A stretch of 41,342 nt of DNA from Acidimicrobiaceae bacterium (GTDB lineage Bacteria > Actinomycetota > Acidimicrobiia > Acidimicrobiales > RAAP-2). The notes beneath the pieces are model-generated. The model made no database searches, was not told the DNA's origin, and saw only the letters and a program-made list of their open reading frames with translations. Each line of letters starts with the position of its first letter. Within the stretch, counting starts at the first letter, position 1. Below, piece by piece: positions 8,396 to 16,069 of this stretch. Both the position numbers and the translations under genes were made by a program. The stretch spans positions 1 to 41,342 of the forward strand of contig DAIEHI010000144.1 of NCBI GenBank assembly GCA_027355725.1, read 5' to 3'.

Positions 8396-8470
8396 AGGAC
8401 TTCATCACGTACAAAGCGAAATGAACACCGGCTTGCAAGGCTACCCGAGTCGCAGGTGCGCGTCGTCAGG

Positions 8471-8476
8471 TAGCCT
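8471..8476 (+). promoter_or_regulatory. -10 box of SRP RNA gene
   Basis: TAGCCT lies 5 nt before the first base of the long terminal helix of the SRP RNA, the spacing expected for a start at the mature 5' end. Confidence 0.45.
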
Positions 8477-8481
8477 CTTTT

Positions 8482-8619
8482 GATGCCGAGGTTCAAAGCG
8501 GTGGTCGGGTCCCGTGCGACGACCGTTCGCGAACCGAGTCAGGGGTGGAAGCCAGCAGCTCTCAGTGGATTGTGTTGGGTGCCACGGATTGCCTGACCAT
8601 CGCTTTGGACCTCGGCATC
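8482..8619 (+). ncRNA. ffs: Signal recognition particle RNA (small bacterial, 4.5S type)
   Basis: The ends pair over about 28 nt: GATGCCGAGGT at 8482 with ACCTCGGCATC ending at 8619, then TCAAAGCG with CGCTTTGG and GTGGTC with GACCAT. The apical part has the conserved Ffh-binding domain: GTCAGG, then a GGT-GGAA-GCC helix-8 tetraloop, then AGCAGC. At about 138 nt it is a hairpin-type SRP RNA without an Alu domain. It works with Ffh and FtsY in membrane targeting. Its place between tRNA-Ser and dnaX matches actinobacterial synteny. The exact ends are inferred from pairing. Confidence 0.9.
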
Positions 8620-8633
8620 TGACAGGCCACCGT

Positions 8634-8639
8634 TAGCAT
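8634..8639 (+). promoter_or_regulatory. -10 box for leaderless dnaX
   Basis: TAGCAT lies 6 nt before ATG 8646, just downstream of the SRP RNA; no Shine-Dalgarno is visible. Confidence 0.45.
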
Positions 8640-8645
8640 GCGTGC

Positions 8646-10385
8646 ATGGCAGATGCGACCCCGACCCCGACGTCCCTCGATGGCGTTACCTCTCTTTACC
8701 GCCGTTTTCGTCCGGGTCGCTTCGTCGAGTTGCGCGGTCAGGACCACGTCGTACGCGCCCTTCAGGGTGCGGTGAAGAACGATCGAATCTCTCACGCCTA
8801 CCTCTTTTCTGGACCCCGAGGGACGGGAAAGACGACCACTGCACGCATACTCGCCAAGGCTCTCAATTGTGAAAATCCTCTCGATGGCGACGCGTGCAAC
8901 ACGTGCGCGAGTTGTCTTGCCATCACCAAGGGCTCGTCACTCGACGTGATTGAGCTCGACGCTGCGTCCAATAACGGTGTCGACGACATGCGCGATATCA
9001 CGGTGGGCGCCTGGCACGGAACGCCGGGGCGCTGGAAGGTGTACATCTTCGACGAAGTCCATCAGCTCTCCAAAGCGGCGTCGGCGGCGTTGTTGAAGAC
9101 CCTCGAGGAACCGCCACAACACGTCGTGTTCGTGCTCGCGACGACCGATCCCCACAAGGTCTTGCCAACGATCCGCTCGCGTACCCAGCACCTCGAATTT
9201 CGCCTCATCGCGGGTTCGACGCTCAGTTCATTGCTGCACGACGTGCAAGGGGCGGCGGGGCTCTCGGCGGATGCGGCGACCATCGATGCGGCGGTTCGAC
9301 TCGGACGAGGTTCCGCGCGCGACGCACTGAGTGCGCTTGACCAGTTGATCGCCACGGGTTCGATAGAAGAGACCCAGCCGCAGTTCGACGGGCTGTTCAA
9401 CGCCCTGGTGAGTGGTGACGCCGTTGAAGCGCTCACGACGCTCGCTCACTTGCGCCAAGACGGCTGGGACCCTGAGCAGTTGGCTGAGACGTTCGCTGCT
9501 GAGGTTCGTCAGGTTTTTCTCCTGCAGGTGGCGCCCGACGTAGCTGACGCTGTTGACGCGGACCGCACGCGCCTGACGTCGTGGGGCGAGCAACTGGGAC
9601 TGGCTCGAACAGTGCGGGTACTCGAGACCTTTGGGCGTGCGATGCGAGAGATGAAGAGCGCCCCAGAAAAGATCGCAATCCTCGAGGTCGCACTGGTGCG
9701 TTTGATAAAGCCCGATCTCGATTCGTCGATCGACGCGCTCGAGGAACGAGTGACCAAGCTCGAGCGTGCTGCGACTCGGGCACAGTCTGCACCTGAGCCC
9801 GCAGCCGCGCCACCACCACTTCGTCCCATTGGCGCGACCGACGCAAAGCAGGCTGCGACTCGATCGACACCACCAACGTCGTCGTCGAGTCCATCTCCCA
9901 GTCCATCGCCAACGCTCAAGCCAGCGCCGAGTGCGTCTGAGCAGGTCGTGCGACAACCCGCTGCTGATAGCTCACCACTCGAGTTCGACGATGTGCGAGA
10001 ACGCTTCAACCAACGCGTCGTGCCGCGCACCTCACGATCAGCGCAGTTGTTGTTGAAGTCGGCCGAGGTGCGTGGTCTCGACGGGTTGCGACTGACGATC
10101 GCCGTGCCGAGTGAGGAGATGCGTCAGAACACTGAGATGATCTCCCAGGGTCTACGTGGCGCGCTCGAGCACGAGTTCAAGGTCGTACTCGAGGTCACTT
10201 GGGTCGTGGACGCTTCACTGCAGAGCACGACGCCAGCCCCGACGCAGCGAGCGTCGCGCCCGAAGGCGCCACCTGCCGACGTGCCTGACGAGACGTATTC
10301 GCCCGACGAGAGTTCCATCGTCGTTCAGTCCGTCGCTGACCACTTGATCACCGAGATGTTCCCGGGTGCTGAGGAGATCTCGTGA
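8646..10385 (+). CDS. dnaX: DNA polymerase III subunit gamma/tau
   Basis: The 579-residue clamp-loader ATPase has Walker A GPRGTGKT (56-63), a four-cysteine zinc module (Cys75, Cys84, Cys87, Cys90), a Walker B region with DEVH (136-139) and sensor region ATTDPHK. Domain III continues to about residue 385. A Pro/Ser/Ala-rich linker (about 385-445) then leads to a tau-like C-terminal domain. It loads the beta sliding clamp and holds the polymerase together. No A-rich slippery site was noticed, so a gamma form by frameshifting is not supported. recR follows with a GTGA stop/start overlap, so the two are translationally coupled. Confidence 0.95.
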   Translation: MADATPTPTSLDGVTSLYRRFRPGRFVELRGQDHVVRALQGAVKNDRISHAYLFSGPRGTGKTTTARILAKALNCENPLDGDACNTCASCLAITKGSSLDVIELDAASNNGVDDMRDITVGAWHGTPGRWKVYIFDEVHQLSKAASAALLKTLEEPPQHVVFVLATTDPHKVLPTIRSRTQHLEFRLIAGSTLSSLLHDVQGAAGLSADAATIDAAVRLGRGSARDALSALDQLIATGSIEETQPQFDGLFNALVSGDAVEALTTLAHLRQDGWDPEQLAETFAAEVRQVFLLQVAPDVADAVDADRTRLTSWGEQLGLARTVRVLETFGRAMREMKSAPEKIAILEVALVRLIKPDLDSSIDALEERVTKLERAATRAQSAPEPAAAPPPLRPIGATDAKQAATRSTPPTSSSSPSPSPSPTLKPAPSASEQVVRQPAADSSPLEFDDVRERFNQRVVPRTSRSAQLLLKSAEVRGLDGLRLTIAVPSEEMRQNTEMISQGLRGALEHEFKVVLEVTWVVDASLQSTTPAPTQRASRPKAPPADVPDETYSPDESSIVVQSVADHLITEMFPGAEEIS

Positions 10386-10984
10386 CCTATCCACCACCCC
10401 TGCAGGCGGTTGTCGACGAGCTGGGCCGGTTCCCAGGCGTCGGACAGAAGTCGGCGCAGCGGATCGCGTTCTGGTTGATGCGTCAACCTAACGAGGATGT
10501 GCTGCGCCTTGCATCGTCGCTCGAGGACATGAAGACTCGCTTGTCATTCTGTGAGCGTTGCTGCAACATCGCAGAGACCGGTGGTCTCTGTCCGGTCTGT
10601 GCCGACGAGCGACGAGACCAGACAACGATCTGCGTGGTGGAGAACCCGCCAGATGTCGTTGCGGTGGAGCGATCAGGCGCATTTCATGGCACCTATCACG
10701 TGTTGCACGGAGTCCTCAATCCACTTGAGGGCGTGACACCCGACCGTCTTCGCATCCAAGAGCTGTTGCAACGTCTACGCGGGCCGGTCAAAGAGGTGAT
10801 TCTCTGTTTCAACTCGAACGTCGAAGGTGACGCGACTGCCATGTACCTGAGTCGACTGTTAAAGGTGCCGGGCCTGGTCGTCTCCCAGCCGGCCAGCGGA
10901 CTGCCCGTCGGTGGCGACCTCGAGTTCGCTGACGATCTGACGCTGGGTCGCGCGATCGACGGTCGACGCGTCTTAGGCGATTAG
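10382..10984 (+). CDS. recR: Recombination protein RecR
   Basis: The 200-residue RecR has an N-terminal helix-hairpin-helix (LGRFPGVGQKSAQRIAFWL), a zinc finger (Cys57, Cys60, Cys70, Cys73), a TOPRIM domain and the C-terminal GLPVGGDLEFADDLTLGRAI segment. With RecO it loads RecA onto single-stranded DNA in gap repair. It starts with GTG at 10382, inside the dnaX stop codon, and has the full family length. Confidence 0.95.
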   Translation: MTYPPPLQAVVDELGRFPGVGQKSAQRIAFWLMRQPNEDVLRLASSLEDMKTRLSFCERCCNIAETGGLCPVCADERRDQTTICVVENPPDVVAVERSGAFHGTYHVLHGVLNPLEGVTPDRLRIQELLQRLRGPVKEVILCFNSNVEGDATAMYLSRLLKVPGLVVSQPASGLPVGGDLEFADDLTLGRAIDGRRVLGD

Positions 10985-10991
10985 TTGGTGC

Positions 10992-11891
10992 CTAGGCGAA
11001 GCGGATGACGCAGAGTAGTCCCGCCACGAGGCTGTAGACGCCGAACGGCACGAGGGTTCTCGTGGTGAACCACTTGGTCAAGAACCGCACCGCGACATAG
11101 GCCGCCACCATTGCGAAGAGGGCGCCGACGAGTGACTGCATTCGCACGCCCTGCCCGAGGGGCCCAAGGAGCTTGGGCAGCTTGTAGAGCCCGGCGGCGA
11201 GGATCACGGGTGTGGCGAGCAGGAACGAGAAGTTTGCGGACTCCTCGTGATCGAGACCACCCATGAGGCCGGCAACCATGGTGACGCCACTTCTCGAGAT
11301 GCCGGCGAGCAGAGCGAGTATTTGAGATGACCCCATGGCGACCGCGGACCAGGGGGAGACCGTGTCGAGTTTCGCGTAGCGGGCGTGGCGACCGCGCGAG
11401 CGAAGGAGCTTCTCTCCACCGAGCAGGATCACTCCATTGATGGAGAGAAAGATCGCCGCGGCGAGAGGCTTCGCGAAGAGTTCGCGCAGCTTGTGGTCCA
11501 ACAGGACCCCCGCGAGTCCGACTGGGATTGTGGCGGCAGCGAGGATGAAGAGCAGCCGGTAGTTCTTGTCCATGCGCGGGTCCTTGAACTGCCACAGCGA
11601 ACGCACCCCGCTCTCGCGAGTGTTGCGCACTTGTCGAAAGAGGCCTCGAAACAGTGCGAACCAGGTCTTTCGATAGAAGACGAACAGCCCTGCGGCCGTT
11701 CCCACGTGCAGACCGACGAGAAAGACGAGGAAGAACGACTCGGACTGGGTCTGGCTGTTCACGAGATCGTGCCAGCCGAGCAGTGCGGGTAACAACACGC
11801 CGTGACCGAGACTCGAGATGGGAAAGAGTTCTGAAACCCCCTGGACGAGGCCCATCACGATTGCTTGGAAGTAGGTCACGGAGGCGAGCAC
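10992..11891 (-). CDS. uppP: Undecaprenyl-diphosphatase
   Basis: The 299-residue multi-pass membrane protein of the BacA/UppP family recycles undecaprenyl diphosphate to the monophosphate carrier used for cell-wall synthesis. Both active-site regions are present: QGVSELFPISSLGH (17-30; Glu21, His30) and GISRSG (197-202; Arg200, Ser201). The start is GTG 11891: TAGCGT lies 6 nt upstream, matching the leaderless arrangement of neighbouring genes. It is divergent from a phosphohistidine phosphatase gene and convergent with recR, 7 bp apart. Confidence 0.92.
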   Translation of the reverse strand: MLASVTYFQAIVMGLVQGVSELFPISSLGHGVLLPALLGWHDLVNSQTQSESFFLVFLVGLHVGTAAGLFVFYRKTWFALFRGLFRQVRNTRESGVRSLWQFKDPRMDKNYRLLFILAAATIPVGLAGVLLDHKLRELFAKPLAAAIFLSINGVILLGGEKLLRSRGRHARYAKLDTVSPWSAVAMGSSQILALLAGISRSGVTMVAGLMGGLDHEESANFSFLLATPVILAAGLYKLPKLLGPLGQGVRMQSLVGALFAMVAAYVAVRFLTKWFTTRTLVPFGVYSLVAGLLCVIRFA

Positions 11892-11916
11892 GTCCCAACG
11901 CTAAACCAAGGACGAG

Positions 11917-12465
11917 GTGCGCGGCGCACAGTTGGGCCAGACTGGTCTTGTGCGTTATCTCACCATTGTTCGACACTGCGAATCGTCACCCGCTCATCAC
12001 GGTGCGTCGGATTTCGATCGCGTATTGAGCAAGCGCGGACGCCACCAATGCGAGCAACTTCGAAAGTGGGCCAACAACGATCACAAGCTCGGTCGCTTCG
12101 GTCCTACGAGCGCGCTCGTGAGCAATGCCCGACGTACGAGAGAGACCTTCGCGCTCGCTTTTGACGGCACCGCATTCGCTGGCCCGCGCGAGTTCAGCGA
12201 CTTGATCTACAACGGTCGACGCGACGTGAGCGCCGAGGACCTGTTGATCGACCTTGCGGCTATTGATCCGGTGACGATGTCGTTACTCGTGGTCGCCCAT
12301 AATCCAACGGTGCACGAATTGATGCTCAGTCTCGTCGACGAGGTGCCCGAGTCTCTTCAGCGTCACGCGTACCCCCTCGGGGGTGCGTTCGTGTTGGCGC
12401 TGCCTGATGATCGCCAGATAGGTCTCTCGCGTTATGAACTCGTTGCGAGTTACGTGCCCGACTAG
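11917..12465 (+). CDS. SixA-like histidine phosphatase superfamily protein
   Basis: A 182-residue single-domain protein of the histidine phosphatase superfamily. Key residues are the catalytic-histidine segment TIVRHCESS (RHC instead of the common RHG/RHA), LSKRGRHQCEQL, the arginine-bearing SNARRTRETF and the distal VVAHNPTVHEL histidine. SixA-type members dephosphorylate phosphohistidine proteins; the substrate here is unknown. The start is uncertain. GTG 11917 has AAGGA 4 nt upstream, while GTG 11950 gives the family-like N-terminus (M)RYLTIVRH but has no ribosome binding site. Confidence 0.78.
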   Translation: MRGAQLGQTGLVRYLTIVRHCESSPAHHGASDFDRVLSKRGRHQCEQLRKWANNDHKLGRFGPTSALVSNARRTRETFALAFDGTAFAGPREFSDLIYNGRRDVSAEDLLIDLAAIDPVTMSLLVVAHNPTVHELMLSLVDEVPESLQRHAYPLGGAFVLALPDDRQIGLSRYELVASYVPD

Positions 12466-13640
12466 AGCGAACGCAGGATGGCTCCGTCACCCTGACCTCC
12501 GCCACCGCACAGCGCCACCGCAGCCGTGCCGCCACCGCGACGGTGCAGTTCGAGTAGCGCCGTCAACGCGAGACGGGTGCCCGACATGCCAACGGGGTGG
12601 CCGAGCGCGATCGCACCGCCGTTGACGTTGATCTTGTCCTCGTCGATACCGAGCTCGTCGGCCGACGCCAGGCCCACCGCGGCGAACGCTTCGTTGATCT
12701 CGAAGATGTCGATACCCGAGATGTTGATGCCCGCTTTGGCCGCGGCCTTGGAGATCGCGTTCGAGGGCTGGTGCAGTAGGGACGCATCGGGGCCGGCCAC
12801 TTGGCCGTAACTCACGAGTTCGCCAATGGGTGTGAGGCCCAACTGTGCGCAACGCTCTTCGGACATGATGAGCAGTGCCGCAGCACCGTCGGAGATCTGA
12901 GAGGCGTTACCAGCGGTGATGGTGCCGTCCTTTTCAAAGGCACCGCGCAGTTGTGCGAGCGACTCGGTGGTCGTTTCTCCTCGAATGCCCTCATCGGTGC
13001 TGACCATGATCGGATCACCCTTGCGCTGTGGGACCGGTACCGCCACGATCTCTTGGGCGAACTTGCCCGAGGCGGTCGCAGCCGCGGCGAGTTGATGACT
13101 TCGCGCCGAGAACTCGTCCTGGCGAGCGCGGGTGATGCGTCCAGCGTTGTAGCGCTCGGTCGCGAGGCCCATCGCACACTCGTCGAAGGCGCAGGTGAGG
13201 CCGTCGAACATCATTGAGTCGACTACCTTCTGGTCACCAATGCGGTAGCCCGATCGAGCCCCGGGCAGAAGGTACGGGGCGTTGGTCATGGACTCCATGC
13301 CGCCGGCGATGACGATGTCGGCTTCGCCGGCTCGAATCATGAGGTCGGCCATGTAGATGGTCTGTAGGCCCGAGAGGCACACCTTGTTGACGGTCGTGGC
13401 GTTCACGGTCATCGGAACACCACCCTTGACCGCGGCTTGACGCGCAGTGATCTGGCCTTGTCCGGCCTGGATGACCTGACCCATCAGAACAACGTCGATC
13501 GAGGTCGGGTCGACACCGGTCTTGGCGAGGACGCTCGCAATGGCGGCACCGCCCAGGTCCTGGGCACTCAGCGAGGCGAAGGCCCCGGACAATTTTGCGA
13601 TTGCGGTGCGACTACCCGCGACGATGACACTCCGTGACAC
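12462..13640 (-). CDS. Acetyl-CoA acetyltransferase (thiolase)
   Basis: The 392-residue thiolase has the classic catalytic set: Cys88 (NKVCLSG), His348 (ALGHPVG) and Cys378 (LCGGGGQG), plus [10 protein letters not shown] and the NEAFA motif. These positions match biosynthetic PhaA/AtoB-type enzymes, which condense two acetyl-CoA molecules to acetoacetyl-CoA. With the 3-hydroxyacyl-CoA dehydrogenase and Ccr further along it could feed the ethylmalonyl-CoA pathway; that link is inference. GTG 13640 was chosen because AAAGGAG lies 5 nt upstream and the homology starts at [12 protein letters not shown]. Confidence 0.9.
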   Translation of the reverse strand: MSRSVIVAGSRTAIAKLSGAFASLSAQDLGGAAIASVLAKTGVDPTSIDVVLMGQVIQAGQGQITARQAAVKGGVPMTVNATTVNKVCLSGLQTIYMADLMIRAGEADIVIAGGMESMTNAPYLLPGARSGYRIGDQKVVDSMMFDGLTCAFDECAMGLATERYNAGRITRARQDEFSARSHQLAAAATASGKFAQEIVAVPVPQRKGDPIMVSTDEGIRGETTTESLAQLRGAFEKDGTITAGNASQISDGAAALLIMSEERCAQLGLTPIGELVSYGQVAGPDASLLHQPSNAISKAAAKAGINISGIDIFEINEAFAAVGLASADELGIDEDKINVNGGAIALGHPVGMSGTRLALTALLELHRRGGGTAAVALCGGGGQGDGAILRSL

Positions 13641-13753
13641 GATGACTCCTTTAGACAACAGCGAAGAAACCTCCGCCACGCTAGAGAGTACAACGACTCG
13701 CGTGACACCTCTACCCGCCGCGTCTTGGTTCAACTCTCGAGCACTGCGAGGAT

Positions 13754-15148
13754 TTATGGGGCGTCCGCCGGCATCGTCACGCGAAGTGCGGCCTGGACCA
13801 CGGTGCCCACGCCAATCGTCGAATGCACGCTCAAGGTACCCCCGAGCAACCGAGCGCGCTCACGCATACCAACGATGCCGAGCGAGGGTGCCGGGCCCGT
13901 GGGAGCCGACTCGCGTACGTCAAAGCCCTGGCCGTTATCGACAATGGTCAGCTCGAGGAGTTCCTCGCTGAACGACACGATCACATCGAGATGGGTGGCC
14001 CTTGCGTGGCGCACTGCGTTGTTGCACGATTCTTGAACAATGCGAAACGCACCCAATTCGACGTCGGGCTCGAGTCGTCTCGAGCGACCGCGCACTTCGA
14101 GTTGGGCGCTCAACTCGATGTCAACGTCGAGGTGCGCTACCAGACTCGACAGTGCCGCTACCAGTCCCAACTGATCGAGTACAGGAGGTCGAAGGTCGCG
14201 AGCAAGGGTTCGTAGTCGCGACGCGGCGTCGAGGGATTGCCGTCTCGTTTCGCCCAGAGCCGACACCACTTCACTCGGCACGCCAGGTACCAAACTGAGT
14301 GTCTCGATGCGACGCGCGAGATGAAGGAAGAGCTGTAGGGGTTCATCGTGTAACTCCCGAGCGAGTTGGCGACGCTGTGCCTCTTCGACTTCGATGATCT
14401 GTCGTGCGAACTGGCGAGAGCGTCGCTCTTCGGAGCGCTCTTCGGTCACATCCTCTAGGTTCAATTGGCGGCGTTGGTCGCTCGGGCCACGGGGCATTGC
14501 CACCGAGTCGAGTCGATAGTCGTGGCCGTCGCCCAGCGTGAGCACGTGACCCTGAGGTTCGTTGAAGTCAACGTCACCACCGAGAATCACCTCACCTGAC
14601 ATCCCGACGATCGTCGCTCCAAAGAGTGCGTACGCCGCGGGGTTGGCGTCAGAGATGATGTCGTCTTTGTCGAGAACCAAGATGGGTGCTCGATTCGATT
14701 CGAACAAGCGTCGATATCCGGCTTCTACGGCCAGTATTCGTGACTGGTCGATACGCTCGCGCTCGATGAGACGACCGAAGATGATCGCGACGAGCAACAC
14801 GATTGACAGGTTCAACAGGTCATCACTCACGTGGCCTTGGTCATGTGGGAGCAGGAGGTCGGGGAGCCACAAGATGATCGCCCACGACATCGTTGCGCCC
14901 GAGCCCACCAGTCCGTAACGAAGTGCGCTGTAGCCAATGGGAATCACGAGCACGGCGACGGGAACCCCCGTCGGGAAGGTGCTACCGATGAAGTTCGGTC
15001 TCACGTCCGCGAGGTAGTGGACACCAACGATGGTGAGTAACGAGACCTGAATAATCCAGAAAGGGATCTCGCCAATTGGGGGACGAAGGAGCCGACGTAC
15101 GAACGATGAACTCGTCAGTGCCCCGGTCTCACTGGTGATTGATGACAT
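13754..15148 (-). CDS. NarL-family sensor histidine kinase
   Basis: A 464-residue membrane sensor kinase. Three or four hydrophobic segments (about 30-125) are followed by a PAS-like region (about 143-235), a HisKA_3 dimerisation domain with phospho-acceptor His267 in ARELHDEPLQ, and an HATPase domain with NNAVRHARATH (N box) and DNGQGFD (G1 box). No large extracytoplasmic domain is apparent, so the signal may be membrane-embedded or cytoplasmic. It overlaps the end of the response regulator gene by 20 bp, which makes them a clear two-component pair. Divergent placement from the polyferredoxin operon suggests that operon as the target. Confidence 0.85.
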   Translation of the reverse strand: MSSITSETGALTSSSFVRRLLRPPIGEIPFWIIQVSLLTIVGVHYLADVRPNFIGSTFPTGVPVAVLVIPIGYSALRYGLVGSGATMSWAIILWLPDLLLPHDQGHVSDDLLNLSIVLLVAIIFGRLIERERIDQSRILAVEAGYRRLFESNRAPILVLDKDDIISDANPAAYALFGATIVGMSGEVILGGDVDFNEPQGHVLTLGDGHDYRLDSVAMPRGPSDQRRQLNLEDVTEERSEERRSRQFARQIIEVEEAQRRQLARELHDEPLQLFLHLARRIETLSLVPGVPSEVVSALGETRRQSLDAASRLRTLARDLRPPVLDQLGLVAALSSLVAHLDVDIELSAQLEVRGRSRRLEPDVELGAFRIVQESCNNAVRHARATHLDVIVSFSEELLELTIVDNGQGFDVRESAPTGPAPSLGIVGMRERARLLGGTLSVHSTIGVGTVVQAALRVTMPADAP

Positions 15149-15848
15149 GGCTCGGCGCGCTGATCAGTCGGTGGATGAGCGCGTGGGTCGCCGCCTCGGT
15201 GCGAGAGGCGACGCCCAACTTGTTGAGGACGTTCGAGACGTATCCCTCGACGGTGCGGGTTCCGAGGTCAAGCTCGGATGCGATCTGCTTGTTAGTTCGT
15301 CCTTGCGCGAGCAATTCCAGCACGGCGGTTTCCCGCGGCGTGAGGGTGCCCACGGTGTGCGGCGAGGTTTCGCGTCGCCTCACGAGTTGCATTGAAACCT
15401 GTCGGTCGAGCACGAGCACCCCTTCGTACACCGCGCGCAGTGCGTCTATCAATTCTTTTCCGCTCGCGGTCTTCAACAAATATCCCCCGACGCCGATCTC
15501 CAAAGCCTCGCTGATGTAAGCGTGCTCGTCGTACGCGCTCAAAATGAGTACGCGCGTCTCGGGGGTTGTGGTGGAGAGGGCTCGCGCAAGTTCGAGGCCA
15601 CTCACTTGGGGAAGATTGAGGTCGACAATGGCGACATCAGGGCGGAGCCGCTCGATGAGTTCAAGCGCCTCCTCGCCCGATCCCGCACTGGCGACGACTT
15701 CTATACCAATGTCGTTCTCGATGAGTTGACGCGTGCCTTCGCGCACGAGAGCGTGGTCATCGACAATGACCACGCGAATCGCGCCTCTGCTTTGTTCGTT
15801 GTGCGGCACCTCGAACTCGCCTTGTAGTGCTGTGGTCTCACTAGTCAC
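15129..15848 (-). CDS. NarL/FixJ-type response regulator
   Basis: The 239-residue regulator has a receiver domain (acidic pocket Asp30-Asp31, phospho-acceptor Asp76 in VAIVDLNLP, Lys in LLKTASG) and a C-terminal LuxR-type helix-turn-helix (LTPRETAVLELLAQGRTNKQIA...). GTG 15848 has AAAGGAGG 5 nt upstream. It is the partner of the overlapping kinase. Its gene diverges from the polyferredoxin operon across a 221-bp A+T-richer region holding NarL-like TACTTNA heptamers. Confidence 0.9.
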   Translation of the reverse strand: MTSETTALQGEFEVPHNEQSRGAIRVVIVDDHALVREGTRQLIENDIGIEVVASAGSGEEALELIERLRPDVAIVDLNLPQVSGLELARALSTTTPETRVLILSAYDEHAYISEALEIGVGGYLLKTASGKELIDALRAVYEGVLVLDRQVSMQLVRRRETSPHTVGTLTPRETAVLELLAQGRTNKQIASELDLGTRTVEGYVSNVLNKLGVASRTEAATHALIHRLISAPSHVINHQ

Positions 15849-15989
15849 GAAAACCTCCTTTGTCGCTCACGAGAAGACGAGGGCCGCTCGATACTTCGAG
15901 GCCATCGCGGTATGCCCCACGAGTGAACTCTCCACCTAATCTCACCTCAATTACTTAACCTCTAGTGAATAACTTGACAATCAAATTCC

Positions 15990-16005
15990 TACGTGATAAC
16001 ACGTA
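15990..16005. promoter_or_regulatory. Perfect dyad TACGTG-ATAA-CACGTA
   Basis: TACGTGATAACACGTA has 6-bp perfect arms around a 4-bp spacer. It lies 11 bp after a TTGACA and 64 bp before the polyferredoxin start codon, a position suited to a transcription-factor operator. Confidence 0.5.
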
Positions 16006-16055
16006 ATGCTATCAGTAGTTCTACGGTAATGGTTAAGTATTTTACTTGAGTATCA

Positions 16056-16064
16056 GGGGGGGGG
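16056..16064 (+). promoter_or_regulatory. G9 tract acting as ribosome binding site
   Basis: An A followed by nine consecutive G residues ends 5 nt before ATG 16070 and is the only possible Shine-Dalgarno. Homopolymer slippage would change the spacing to the start codon without changing the coding sequence. Confidence 0.5.
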
Positions 16065-16069
16065 CAGTT

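Larger units (their letters stand above)
15849..16069. promoter_or_regulatory. Divergent regulatory region of the redox locus
   Basis: This 221-bp spacer is clearly richer in A+T than the rest of the window. It holds three NarL-like heptamers: TACTTAA (15952-15958), TTAAGTA (16033-16039, inverted) and TACTTGA (16043-16049). The first two belong to a 9-bp inverted repeat (15952-15960 with 16031-16039). It also has TTGACA at 15974-15979 and a dyad at 15990-16005. These are probable sites for the adjacent regulator and perhaps the Rrf2 protein. Confidence 0.55.

Noticed and set aside
7842..8483. Plus-strand open frame of 213 codons
   Set aside because: It runs antisense through the GNAT gene and tRNA-Ser(GGA) and ends at the SRP RNA; the translation has no recognisable features.
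8646..10385. Programmed frameshift in dnaX producing gamma
   Set aside because: I saw no A-rich slippery heptamer or following hairpin near the end of domain III.
15974..16002. Classical -35/-10 promoter for the polyferredoxin operon (TTGACA with TAACAC)
   Set aside because: The -35 is perfect, but the -10 at 17-bp spacing matches poorly and other hexamers (TACGGT, TATTTT) lie nearer to the gene; the start site cannot be assigned.
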